A stretch of DNA of 32,639 nt, from positions 1 to 32,639 of the forward strand of contig JAUSNJ010000197.1 of assembly GCA_030645355.1 (NCBI GenBank), in the 5' to 3' direction. Within the stretch, counting starts at the first letter, position 1. The number at the start of each line of letters is the position of its first letter. The position numbers and the translations under genes were made by a program. The notes below the pieces were generated by a model that searched no databases, was not told where the DNA came from, and worked only from the letters and a program-made list of their open reading frames with translations. This DNA comes from Rhodoferax sp. Its GTDB lineage: Bacteria > Pseudomonadota > Gammaproteobacteria > Burkholderiales > Burkholderiaceae_C. Positions 23,486 to 32,639 of the stretch are shown in pieces.

Positions 23486-23526
23486 TCAAATTTGCAAAAT
23501 TTATTGTCACTGTCGAAAGGAACCCC

Positions 23527-24081
23527 ATGCACACCCCAACCCCACTTGAAACCTGGATGGCACAGGAACACGCCATACGCAGCGTCCTGGACCAGGGACC
23601 TGGACCGGGCGTCGCCCGCCCGGATCAGATTGCCGGTATGACCGGTCTGGAGATCATGCAGGCCATGCTGCGCGGCGACATCCCCTACGCCGCCATTGCC
23701 AAAACGCTGGACTTTGCGGTTGTGGAAGTCGAAGCCGGTCGGGCCGTTTTCCAGGGCACACCAGGCCCCACCCATCTCAACCCCATGGGCACCATCCACG
23801 GCGGCTGGTATGCCACGCTGCTGGACTCGGCGCTGGGCTGTGCGGTGCAAACCATGCTGCCCGCCGGACGGGGTTACACCACGGCCGAGCTGGGCGTGAA
23901 TCTGGTGCGCGCCATTGGCCCCAAGGTGCTACGTGTGCGGGCGGAGGGAAAAGTCATTCACTGCGGCAAGCAACTGGCCACCGCAGAGGCCCGCCTGTTT
24001 GGTCCGGACGGTACGCTCTACGCCCATGCCACCACGACCTGCCTGGTGTTTGAGTTGCCGACGGCCAAAGCGGCGCATTGA
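23527..24081 (+). CDS. PaaI-family hotdog-fold thioesterase
   Basis: A 184-aa acyl-CoA thioesterase-like protein. '[24 protein letters not shown]' (81-104) holds the HGG motif and the conserved Asp of the PaaI/YbdB group, where the helix and N/D residue polarise the thioester. An N-terminal extension of about 50 aa precedes the fold. AAAGGAA lies 5 bp upstream of the ATG. It is divergent from marR and shares its palindromic control region, so it is likely co-regulated with the MFS exporter/importer. Substrate is not readable; phenylacetyl- or hydroxybenzoyl-type CoA esters are family possibilities. gloA follows 52 bp downstream. Confidence 0.87.
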   Translation: MHTPTPLETWMAQEHAIRSVLDQGPGPGVARPDQIAGMTGLEIMQAMLRGDIPYAAIAKTLDFAVVEVEAGRAVFQGTPGPTHLNPMGTIHGGWYATLLDSALGCAVQTMLPAGRGYTTAELGVNLVRAIGPKVLRVRAEGKVIHCGKQLATAEARLFGPDGTLYAHATTTCLVFELPTAKAAH

Positions 24082-24133
24082 CGCCACAATCGGGGCTGGC
24101 CATTTCCACCAATACCCGACCGAGACCCTGACC

Positions 24134-24526
24134 ATGCGACTTCTCCACACCATGCTGCGGGTGGGCAACCTGCAGCGCTCCATCAATTTCTACACCCAGA
24201 TCCTGGGCATGAAGCTGATCCGCACCTCGGAAAACCCGGAGTACAAATACTCCCTGGCCTTTGTGGGCTACGGCAACAACCCGGACCACGCCGAGATCGA
24301 GCTCACTTACAACTGGGGCGTGGAAACCTATGAGATGGGTACCGCCTTCGGACACATTGCCCTGGGCGTGCCCGATGTCTATGCGGCCTGCGAAAAAATC
24401 AAGGCCGCGGGAGGCAACGTCACGCGCGAGGCTGGTCCCGTCAAGGGCGGCAGCACCATCATTGCCTTTGTGACCGACCCCGACGGCTACAAGATCGAAC
24501 TGATCCAGCGCAGCGACTACAGCTGA
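24134..24526 (+). CDS. gloA: Lactoylglutathione lyase (glyoxalase I)
   Basis: A 130-aa glyoxalase I that converts the methylglyoxal-glutathione hemithioacetal to S-lactoylglutathione. The four metal ligands line up exactly with E. coli GlxI: H5, E56, H74 and E122. The protein is the Ni2+-type short form without the insertions of Zn2+ enzymes. The ATG at 24134 gives the canonical N-terminus [13 protein letters not shown]; the open frame upstream (to 23915) only shadows the thioesterase gene. Its 3' end overlaps the convergent GGDEF-EAL gene by 10 bp. It detoxifies methylglyoxal from sugar metabolism, consistent with Entner-Doudoroff genes nearby, although that link is not proof of co-function. 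Confidence 0.96.
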   Translation: MRLLHTMLRVGNLQRSINFYTQILGMKLIRTSENPEYKYSLAFVGYGNNPDHAEIELTYNWGVETYEMGTAFGHIALGVPDVYAACEKIKAAGGNVTREAGPVKGGSTIIAFVTDPDGYKIELIQRSDYS

Positions 24527-27300
24527 CGCAGGGGGTCAGACTCCATCGTCTGCCCCGTGACCCACGCAACATCCGGCCGCCATGCGGCCGCCCAGGCTTG
24601 CACCGCGTCGGCGGGCATGGGACGGGAAATGCCATAGCCCTGCGCCAGATCGCAACCCAACTGAAGCAGCAAGGTGCCGTGCGCCACAGTCTCGACGCCT
24701 TCTGCAATGACCGAGCGCCGAAAGGCACTGGCCAAGCCAATGACGCCCTGCAAAATGGCCAGGTCGTCGGAGTCCTCCAGCATGTCCCGCACAAAGCTCT
24801 GGTCAATCTTGAGCAGGGCCACACGCAACAGCTTGAGGTAGGTCAATGACGAATAGCCCGTTCCAAAATCATCCAGCGCAAAGGTTACGCCCAAGCGCTC
24901 GCAGGCCTCAATCACCTGGGACACCTGCGCCATGTCGTGGAGGGCGCTGGTCTCCAGTATTTCCAGCTCCAGACGGGACGGACGCACCTGCGGATGGGCC
25001 AACAGCAGCCCCCGCAAACGGTCCATGAAGTCGGGCTGCTGCAGCTGGAGTGCGCCCACATTGACGCTCACCGGCAGGTGCAGTCCGGCTTGGTCCCACA
25101 ACTCCATCTGGCGCAGAGCGGTATCGATGACCCATTCACCTATGGCAATGGCCAGAGGATGGTCTTCGATCACGGGCAGGAACAGTGCCGGCGCCAACAG
25201 CCCCTTTTCTGGATGCTGCCAGCGGATCAGCGCCTCCACACCCACCACAACTCCGGTGCGCATATTCACCTTGGGCTGGTAATACAGCACAAACTCGCCA
25301 CGCTCCAGCGCCCGCCGGATGCGCTCCAGGCCCTCGAAGTGGCCGCGCAGACTGTCGTCCTGCTGGGCGTCAAAAACGTGGTACCGGTTCTTGCCCGCCA
25401 CTTTGGCCTGGTACATGGCCTGGTCAGCCTGGCGCAACAGTTGGTCGGCGTCGATCTCGTGCGCTTGCGGGTAGAACGTGACGCCCAGACTGGCCGACGA
25501 CTGCAGCACCAAGTCACCGAGCTGAACCGGCTCTGCCGCAGCGTGCAGCAAACGGGTCAGCAAGGGCAGGCTGGAGGCCACATTGGCCTGGTCGATCAGC
25601 ACCGCGACAAATTCGTCACCCCCCATACGCGCCAGCGTATCGCCGTCGCGCAGTACCCCCTTCAAGTGGTGGGCCAGCGCAATCAGCAAATGGTCGCCAG
25701 CGCTATGGCCATGGCTGTCATTGACGGCCTTGAAACCGTCCAGATCCAGGTACACCACGGCCAATTGCTGGCCTCGCCGCTGGGCCTGGTTCATGGCCTG
25801 TTGCAAGCGGTCGGCCAGCAGCAGCCGATTGGGCAGGTTGGTCAAAGCATCAAAATGGGCGATGTGGTCGAGCTGGCTCTGGTGCTCCTTCAGCGCCGTG
25901 ATGTCCGAGAACATGGCCAGGTATTGCACCGTATGGCCCTCGGCGTCGCGCACCGCGCTGATGTTGAGCATCTCGGCGAACACTTCTCCGTCCTTGCGCC
26001 GGTTCCAGACTTCGCCACTCCAACTGCCTTGGGCCAGCAGGTCCTGCCACATGGCGGCATAGAACACCTTGTCTTGTCGACCAGAGCTCAACATGCGGGG
26101 GTTCTGACCGATGGCTTCTTCCCGCGAATAGCCCGTGATGCGGGTGAAGGATGCGTTGACGTCCAGAATCGTTCCGTGGGCGTCGGTGATGGATATGCCT
26201 TCGCGGGCATGGCTGAACACCCGGCCGGCCAACACCAGTTTTTCTTCGGCCGCTTTGCGCTCGGTGATGTCCCGTGCAATGAAAATGAAGTGTTGGTCCG
26301 GGCCAACCGCCCCGTCCATGGCCGATACTGAAATCTCAAACCAGCGCTGCCCCTGCAGCAGGGCCAGCGCGTAAGTCTTGCCGGTTGAGAATCCCTGTTC
26401 AGCCGCCTCCCGGATGGCCCGCGCACAAATGTCGGCGACGTCGGCCGGCAAGACATCGGCAAAGGACCTTCCTATAAACACTGCGGGCGCCGCCGCCAGC
26501 AGATCCGCCCGGTGGGAGTGGTATTGGTAGATCCTGCCATCCCTGCCGACTTCAAACAGCAGATCCGGCAAGGCATCGAGCGTGGCCTGCAACTGGCGCC
26601 GTGCGGCATCTTTCTCGGCTTCGGCGTGCTTTCGGTCACTGATATCCAGAATGGTTCCGCGCATGCTGACCAGATGCCCTCGCCCATCGTGCTCCAGTTG
26701 CCCCAAACCGTGCACCCAGCGTACGGCGCCATCGCAGGGACGAACGATGCGGTATTCCTTGTCAAAGGTCTGCCCTTGCTCCATGACCTTGGTCCGGAAA
26801 TACTCCACCACAGCATCACGCTCGTCGGGATGCACCAGTGCAGTCCATCCCTGCACGCTGCGGTCGTACGCGGCATCAATGCCAAACACCTGGTCGCACA
26901 CCTCCGAACTCTTCCATACACCGGTGCGGAAATTCAACGCGTAGGAGCCCAGGCCCGCAATCTGCTGCGACTCCAGCAACAAGCCTTCGCTGATCCGCAG
27001 GTCCCGTTCACTGTCCACGACGGTCTTGAGCATGCGCCGCACAGTGTCCAACTGCCGCCCAATCAGGCCATACAGCAACAGCGCAGTGACACCCACAAAC
27101 AACAAACCCTTGAGGGTGCTGACCATGGCCACTGTGCCCTGATCGCCAAATAGCCAGGTAACGACCGTGTCTGACAGAAGAATCCACAAGACGCCAACAA
27201 AAACATAGGCCAGAACGATTTTCATGGCCGCTCCCGCCCCGGGCGCAGGAATTGCGGATTCTGTCAGTTTGTAGTCGTCTGGGCTCACGCGCATATTCAT
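24517..27300 (-). CDS. Membrane-bound PAS-PAS-PAS-GGDEF-EAL c-di-GMP enzyme
   Basis: About 927 aa from the ATG at 27300; an ATG at 27225 with GGGAG upstream is a reasonable alternative. Two transmembrane helices lie near residues 27-48 and 60-80 with almost no periplasmic loop. Three PAS domains follow at about 110-225, 240-350 and 358-475, the third flanked by the '[17 protein letters not shown]' signature. The GGDEF motif is intact (RMGGDEF, about 558-564) with an inhibitory I-site RDGD five residues upstream. The EAL domain has [33 protein letters not shown] and AQGY, so all phosphodiesterase residues seem present. It can in principle both make and degrade c-di-GMP. The signal is unknown; no haem or flavin signature is evident. 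Confidence 0.92.
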   Translation of the reverse strand: MNMRVSPDDYKLTESAIPAPGAGAAMKIVLAYVFVGVLWILLSDTVVTWLFGDQGTVAMVSTLKGLLFVGVTALLLYGLIGRQLDTVRRMLKTVVDSERDLRISEGLLLESQQIAGLGSYALNFRTGVWKSSEVCDQVFGIDAAYDRSVQGWTALVHPDERDAVVEYFRTKVMEQGQTFDKEYRIVRPCDGAVRWVHGLGQLEHDGRGHLVSMRGTILDISDRKHAEAEKDAARRQLQATLDALPDLLFEVGRDGRIYQYHSHRADLLAAAPAVFIGRSFADVLPADVADICARAIREAAEQGFSTGKTYALALLQGQRWFEISVSAMDGAVGPDQHFIFIARDITERKAAEEKLVLAGRVFSHAREGISITDAHGTILDVNASFTRITGYSREEAIGQNPRMLSSGRQDKVFYAAMWQDLLAQGSWSGEVWNRRKDGEVFAEMLNISAVRDAEGHTVQYLAMFSDITALKEHQSQLDHIAHFDALTNLPNRLLLADRLQQAMNQAQRRGQQLAVVYLDLDGFKAVNDSHGHSAGDHLLIALAHHLKGVLRDGDTLARMGGDEFVAVLIDQANVASSLPLLTRLLHAAAEPVQLGDLVLQSSASLGVTFYPQAHEIDADQLLRQADQAMYQAKVAGKNRYHVFDAQQDDSLRGHFEGLERIRRALERGEFVLYYQPKVNMRTGVVVGVEALIRWQHPEKGLLAPALFLPVIEDHPLAIAIGEWVIDTALRQMELWDQAGLHLPVSVNVGALQLQQPDFMDRLRGLLLAHPQVRPSRLELEILETSALHDMAQVSQVIEACERLGVTFALDDFGTGYSSLTYLKLLRVALLKIDQSFVRDMLEDSDDLAILQGVIGLASAFRRSVIAEGVETVAHGTLLLQLGCDLAQGYGISRPMPADAVQAWAAAWRPDVAWVTGQTMESDPLRQL

Positions 27301-27373
27301 CAAGGATGATGGCGTGAGTCTATTGCAGGACGCATCCAAATACCATTGCTTTGCACCCTGTCCTCTACAGCCC

Positions 27374-27392
27374 AAAAATACCCAAAATGGGT
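27374..27392 (-). terminator. Weak rho-independent terminator after the CBS gene
   Basis: On the minus strand ACCCA-TTT-TGGGT (27380-27392) is a 5-bp stem followed by ATTTTT. It lies about 120 bp past the CBS gene stop and before the GGDEF-EAL start. The stem is short, so efficiency is doubtful. Confidence 0.4.
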
Positions 27393-27404
27393 TTCTATTT
27401 TAAG

Positions 27405-27467
27405 TTCGCAGACAAAATCGGCCTGTAGCCCTCGTGGAATAAAACTATATAGCTATCAATACAATAG
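27405..27467. repeat. Dispersed short repeat, copy B
   Basis: The head TTCGCAGACAAAAT followed by CTGTAGCCCTCGT matches copy A at 8597 at the same spacing. The tail is different: an AT-rich stretch with CTATATAGCTATCAAT and AATAGC that can pair loosely. It lies in the gap between the CBS gene and the GGDEF-EAL gene. Confidence 0.6.
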
Positions 27468-27508
27468 CAAACCACGTTTCCCCCAGATACCGTCGTTGCG
27501 GCATTGGT

Positions 27509-27943
27509 CTAATGGGCATCGGTGCGGTAGTGCTCCCGCCGCCGCGCTTCAGATACAAACTCTTCCAGGTCGGGGTCCATGGCGTTGCGGGCAGAGACCA
27601 TGCCGAGAACATGATCCCCCTCCACCACGGGTACATGGCGAAAGCCTTTCTCATGCATCAACAGCAGAGCATGCCCATACGACGAGCCAGGCCCCAACGT
27701 CGCAGGATCGGATGTCATCACCGCGCGCAATGGCGTGGTGTTGGCATCCAGACCCTTGGCCAACACGCGAAAAACGGCATCCCGTTCGGTGAAGATACCC
27801 ACCAGTGATGCGTTCTCGACGACCAGGACAGCGCCCGTATTTTTTGCGGCCATGCGTCTGGCTGCCTCGCTCACCACCATGTCCGGTGGCGCCGTCAGAA
27901 GCTTCTTGGGCTTCATCAGATTTTTGATTGGTAAATCGAACAT
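27509..27943 (-). CDS. Tandem CBS-domain protein
   Basis: 144 aa, consisting of two CBS motifs that together form one Bateman module and almost nothing else. CBS1 covers about residues 10-70 ('PDMVVSEAARRMAAKNTGAVLVVE', 'LVGIFTERDAVFRVLAKG') and CBS2 about 75-130 ('FRHVPVVEGDHVLGMVSARNAM'). The start at 27943 (MFDLPIKNLM) has GAGGCG upstream and matches the family N-terminus. Such stand-alone modules bind adenine nucleotides and act as energy sensors for a partner protein. No partner is visible in the immediate neighbourhood. It stands alone between repeat copy B and eda. Confidence 0.85.
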   Translation of the reverse strand: MFDLPIKNLMKPKKLLTAPPDMVVSEAARRMAAKNTGAVLVVENASLVGIFTERDAVFRVLAKGLDANTTPLRAVMTSDPATLGPGSSYGHALLLMHEKGFRHVPVVEGDHVLGMVSARNAMDPDLEEFVSEARRREHYRTDAH

Positions 27944-28035
27944 ATCGCCTCGCCCGTTGTGTTGATGCGAGGATGCTAGTCCTTCACCGGCCAATCGCTT
28001 TGCCGTAGGTCAAACTCCCAACGAACAGCGCAGCT

Positions 28036-28680
28036 CTACGCTTTCTTCAACACCTGGGTATCCCGTGCCAACTGCGTCACGCGCGCCCAGTCACCCTGTG
28101 CCACAGCGTCGGCTGGAACCAGCCAGGAGCCACCCACGCACACCACATTGGGCAGCGCCAGAAAGTCGGGCGCATTCTGCAGCGTGACGCCACCGGTGGG
28201 ACAGAACTTCACATCAAAGAACGGTCCGCTCCAGGCCTTGAGCATGGCCGGTCCGCCGGCCTGCATGGCGGGGAAAAATTTGAGCTCGGTAAAGCCATCT
28301 TCCTGCGCCATCATGATTTCACTGCCCGTGGCCACGCCGGGCAACAAGGCGAGTCCTGCATCACGGCAGGCCTGGCCTACGGCACTGGTGTAGCCGGGGC
28401 TGACCGCAAAACGGGCGCCCGCCAAAGCCGCGGCCTGTGCATCGGCTCGCGTGCGCACCGTACCGGCACCAACGACAGCTTCAGGCACATCCCGCGCGAT
28501 GGCTTCGATACAGGCCAGCGCTTGCGGTGTACGCAAGGTCACCTCCAGCATGCGCACGCCGCCCGCCACCAGCGCGCGGGCCATGGGCACGGCGTGCGCC
28601 ACATCGTTCAACACAATGACGGGGATGACGGGGGCATCCTGCATCACCTGCAGGGCTGTGAGAGTCTGAAATGAAGACAT
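28036..28680 (-). CDS. eda: KDPG/KHG aldolase (Entner-Doudoroff)
   Basis: A 214-aa 2-dehydro-3-deoxy-phosphogluconate aldolase that splits KDPG into pyruvate and glyceraldehyde 3-phosphate. E46 and R50 ('LEVTLRT'), the Schiff-base lysine K134 ('LKFFPA') and 'PTGG' (161-164) match the E. coli enzyme within one residue. The ATG at 28680 gives the standard N-terminus MSSFQTL; the longer upstream frame (to 29124) shadows edd. It follows edd by 38 bp and is certainly co-transcribed. It acts in the cytoplasm. Confidence 0.96.
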   Translation of the reverse strand: MSSFQTLTALQVMQDAPVIPVIVLNDVAHAVPMARALVAGGVRMLEVTLRTPQALACIEAIARDVPEAVVGAGTVRTRADAQAAALAGARFAVSPGYTSAVGQACRDAGLALLPGVATGSEIMMAQEDGFTELKFFPAMQAGGPAMLKAWSGPFFDVKFCPTGGVTLQNAPDFLALPNVVCVGGSWLVPADAVAQGDWARVTQLARDTQVLKKA

Positions 28681-28718
28681 GGCAAATTCCAAATGGAGAA
28701 GAGATGGGAGATCGAGGC

Positions 28719-30584
<1,866 letters not shown>

Positions 30585-30607
30585 GTAACATGACTACAGC
30601 TCTTATG

Positions 30608-30620
30608 GTAACTTGGTTAC
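30608..30620. promoter_or_regulatory. Candidate operator at the edd promoter
   Basis: GTAAC-TTG-GTTAC is an inverted repeat 24 bp upstream of the edd ATG. It overlaps a possible -10 (TACCAT) on the minus strand. The half-site GTTAC recurs at 30585-30589 (minus strand). Confidence 0.5.
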
Positions 30621-30641
30621 ATGCCGCTTGCACAGCCCGGA

Positions 30642-30657
30642 GTAACCAGTGCGTTAC
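30642..30657. promoter_or_regulatory. Second candidate operator upstream of edd
   Basis: GTAAC-CAGTGC-GTTAC repeats the same half-sites with a 6-nt spacer, 21 bp from the first site. Tandem sites suggest cooperative binding by one dimeric repressor, identity unknown. Confidence 0.45.
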
Positions 30658-30688
30658 CAAATACAGGCTCGCGCGCCGCCCCTTCTGG

Positions 30689-31978
30689 CTAGAAAGTCTC
30701 CCAATTCTCATCCGCCGCAGCGGGCTTGTGGACTGGGGCTGGAGCCCGGGGGGCCGCCAGCTTTTGCAGGGGTTTCGCCAGAGTTTTGGTGGCGGGTCTG
30801 GTGACAGGTACCTGGACTGGCCGACGCGCCGGAGCCGCCATGTGCCCCGCTGACCGATGCCGCACGGGCGCGGCCTGCGCCGCAGCCTGGCCACCTGGCA
30901 ATTTGAACTCGCCGACCAGACGGTGCAACTTTTCCGCCTGGGACTTCAGGCTTTCGGCAGCCGCCGTTTCCTGTTCCACCAATGCCGCGTTCTGCTGCAT
31001 GGCAACATCCAGGTGCTCCAGCGTGGTCGCAATATCCTGCAATCCCTGGGTCTGCTGACGCGACATCCCACTGGCCTCGACGATCAAACCCGACACCGCC
31101 TCGATCGCCTTGACGACTTCGCCCATCTTTGTGCCTGCCGCATTAACCAGGCCTGCGCCTTTTTCAACCTGCTCCACAGAAGCCGTGATGAGGCCTTTGA
31201 TCTCCTTGGCCGCCTCGGCCGATCGACCGGCCAAAGAGCGTACTTCACTGGCCACGACGGCGAATCCGCGGCCCTGCTCGCCCGCACGGGCCGCTTCCAC
31301 TGCCGCGTTGAGCGCCAGAATATTGGTCTGAAATGCAATGCCGTCGATGACCGAGATAATGTCGGCGATCTTGCGCGAGGAGTTGCTCACCTCGCCCATG
31401 GCGGCGACGGCCTGGTCCACCACCGCGCCGCTGGTGTGCACCAACGCACTGGTGCCCTGGCTCAGGCTCGTGGCTTTTTGCATGGCGTCTGAACTCTGCG
31501 CCGCCGCGTCCGTCATTTGTTTCATGGCACTGGACGCCGCTTGCAGCTCGGCACTGCCCTGCTCGGTTCTGCGACTCAAATCCTGATTGCCCGCCGCAAT
31601 TTCAGTAGAGGCATTGCTCACCTGCCAGGCCCCATCATTGAGCGAGCCCAGCATGGAGCGAATGCGAACCTGCAGGGCTTGCATGGTCCCCAGCCCTTCG
31701 CGCAAGGTAGGGTTGCCAAACGCCACGGCAACATCCCGGGTCAGGTCGCCATCACCCATGCGTTGGGCACCCGAGATGAGCTCCTCCACGAACTGTCGAC
31801 TGGCCATGGCACTGTCCAGGTACAGCCACAACATGAAAACACCGATACCCAGGCTGCTCAGGATCAACGTGAGTTTGTCCCAGTCCATCAACACGCCGGT
31901 GACCACCACCACCTGCAGGGTGATGTTGAGCAACAACTGGATCAGCACGCGCTGCTTGAGCGTGAGGCTATTGAACAT
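30689..31978 (-). CDS. Methyl-accepting chemotaxis protein without a periplasmic domain, ending in NWETF
   Basis: A 429-aa chemoreceptor. The ATG at 31978 has GGAGA upstream; the extension to 32179 is rejected. Two membrane helices (about 10-29 and 37-54) are joined by only a few residues, so no periplasmic sensor domain exists. The signalling hairpin is complete, with the tip '[35 protein letters not shown]' (216-250) that contacts CheA and CheW. A flexible Ala/Pro/Lys linker (361-424) leads to the terminal pentapeptide NWETF (425-429), the docking site for CheR and CheB in E. coli high-abundance receptors. It probably senses a cytoplasmic or membrane state such as energy or redox, and would be an efficient adaptation substrate. 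No che genes are adjacent. Confidence 0.92.
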   Translation of the reverse strand: MFNSLTLKQRVLIQLLLNITLQVVVVTGVLMDWDKLTLILSSLGIGVFMLWLYLDSAMASRQFVEELISGAQRMGDGDLTRDVAVAFGNPTLREGLGTMQALQVRIRSMLGSLNDGAWQVSNASTEIAAGNQDLSRRTEQGSAELQAASSAMKQMTDAAAQSSDAMQKATSLSQGTSALVHTSGAVVDQAVAAMGEVSNSSRKIADIISVIDGIAFQTNILALNAAVEAARAGEQGRGFAVVASEVRSLAGRSAEAAKEIKGLITASVEQVEKGAGLVNAAGTKMGEVVKAIEAVSGLIVEASGMSRQQTQGLQDIATTLEHLDVAMQQNAALVEQETAAAESLKSQAEKLHRLVGEFKLPGGQAAAQAAPVRHRSAGHMAAPARRPVQVPVTRPATKTLAKPLQKLAAPRAPAPVHKPAAADENWETF

Positions 31979-32196
31979 GCTTCGGTCTCCTCGAGAGGGA
32001 ATGTCGGGGTCCCGGTGCAGGACCGCCATGGCCCGGACAAGCATACCAGCGATATTCCTGCGTGGGTACCTTGCTACCATGCCGGATCCATTGGGAATTT
32101 GCATGCGCGTGCCACACTCCAAACCCGCCCGGATGGCTCGACGCGGCCTGTTGCGGTGCAGCGCGTAGCCTGAATACACTCCCTACGATACCCACC
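31979..32196. promoter_or_regulatory. Divergent region, chemoreceptor / penicillin acylase gene
   Basis: 218 bp without a gene. GGAGA precedes the chemoreceptor start on the minus strand. I see no clear promoter hexamers or strong hairpins. Confidence 0.3.
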
Positions 32197-32639
32197 ATGT
32201 CCATTTCCCGAATCCACCTGCAACTGTGCATATTGGCCTGCAACATCGCGTCGCCCGCCCTGGCGGGCACCGGCGCATTGCCGCAAGCCGGATTCCCTCC
32301 AAGCGTTCGCGTCCAGACCGTCAAGGTCGCGGGTCTGCAGCAACCCGCCCAGATTCTGGTGGACCGCTGGGGTGTGCCGCACATCTATGCGGCGAGCCAG
32401 GACGACGCATTTTTCGTGCAGGGCTACAACGCGGCGCGCGACCGGTTGTTCCAGATCGATCTGTGGCGGCGCCGGGGCCTGGGGCGATTATCGGAAGTGT
32501 TTGGACCCAGCTTTGTGGAGCAGGACACCGCCAGCCGCCTGTTTTTGTACCGTGGTGACATGCAAAAGGAATGGCAGGCCTACGGCAAGAATGCACAGGG
32601 CATCGCCGAGCGCTTTGTCGCCGGCATCAATTCCTTTAT
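32197..32639 (+). CDS. Penicillin acylase-family protein (partial, N-terminus only)
   Basis: 147 codons are visible before the right edge. A signal peptide (MSISRIHLQLCILACNIASPALA) is followed by 'ILVDRWGVPHIYAASQDDAFFVQGYNAARDRLFQIDLWRRRGLGRLSEVFG'-type sequence, the conserved alpha-subunit start of Ntn-hydrolases such as penicillin G acylase, cephalosporin acylase and AHL acylases (PvdQ/QuiP). The catalytic serine at the beta-subunit N-terminus is beyond the window, so autoprocessing cannot be checked. It is likely periplasmic. Substrate, whether a beta-lactam side chain, an acyl-homoserine lactone or another amide, is undetermined. It is divergent from the chemoreceptor gene. Confidence 0.87.
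   Translation, partial: MSISRIHLQLCILACNIASPALAGTGALPQAGFPPSVRVQTVKVAGLQQPAQILVDRWGVPHIYAASQDDAFFVQGYNAARDRLFQIDLWRRRGLGRLSEVFGPSFVEQDTASRLFLYRGDMQKEWQAYGKNAQGIAERFVAGINSF

Noticed and set aside
23452..23850. Possible N-terminal extension of the MarR protein
   Set aside because: It would translate the control region and the opposite strand of the thioesterase gene, with no family similarity.

Overview
The window looks like a chromosomal segment of a Burkholderiales bacterium, most probably Comamonadaceae (a Rhodoferax/Polaromonas/Acidovorax-like genome). The evidence is the high-GC, GC3-rich coding sequence with long antisense shadow frames, the DUF1631 proteins, a complete edd-eda pair, the closest remembered protein families, and a short dispersed repeat (core TAGCCCTC plus a small hairpin) of a type I associate with that family. 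No rRNA, tRNA, CRISPR array, transposase or phage gene is visible. The genus assignment is inference.

Layout. 1-2723 (minus): a glutamate/aspartate-type ABC importer, gltI-gltJ-gltK-gltL, with gltL cut by the left edge and a strong hairpin between gltI and gltJ. 3036-7838 (plus): a tightly coupled run of four genes with touching or overlapping ends (AMP-forming acyl-CoA ligase, K+ channel with a C-terminal zinc ribbon, short MetE-like methyltransferase, class C beta-lactamase-fold hydrolase). 7863-11621 (minus): a lone type IV prepilin-like protein, a small secreted basic-tailed protein, a Baeyer-Villiger-type flavin monooxygenase and an MpaA-like M14 peptidase. A flavin reductase-family gene (plus) follows.

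12248-18636 (minus) is one co-directional block: DUF1631 protein, the ribosome-binding ABC-F ATPase ettA, and a second DUF1631 paralogue. Divergent from it, rhlE (plus) has a long Gly/Arg-rich tail whose coding sequence is also read in another frame as the start of a Rossmann-fold oxidoreductase. 21271-24526 holds a cupin gene, a marR-MFS operon, and a divergent hotdog thioesterase followed by gloA (glyoxalase I). Two perfect palindromes lie in the marR/thioesterase control region.

24517-32639 carries a three-PAS GGDEF-EAL membrane protein, a tandem-CBS protein, the Entner-Doudoroff pair edd-eda with GTAAC/GTTAC inverted repeats at its promoter, a chemoreceptor without a periplasmic domain that ends in the CheR-docking pentapeptide NWETF, and the start of a penicillin acylase-family protein cut by the right edge.

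Most genes are ordinary core or shell metabolism and signalling. The parts most worth a second look are the DUF1631-ettA-DUF1631 block, the four-gene coupled operon, the rhlE overlap, the MarR control region, and the dispersed repeat, one copy of which appears to lie inside a coding region.
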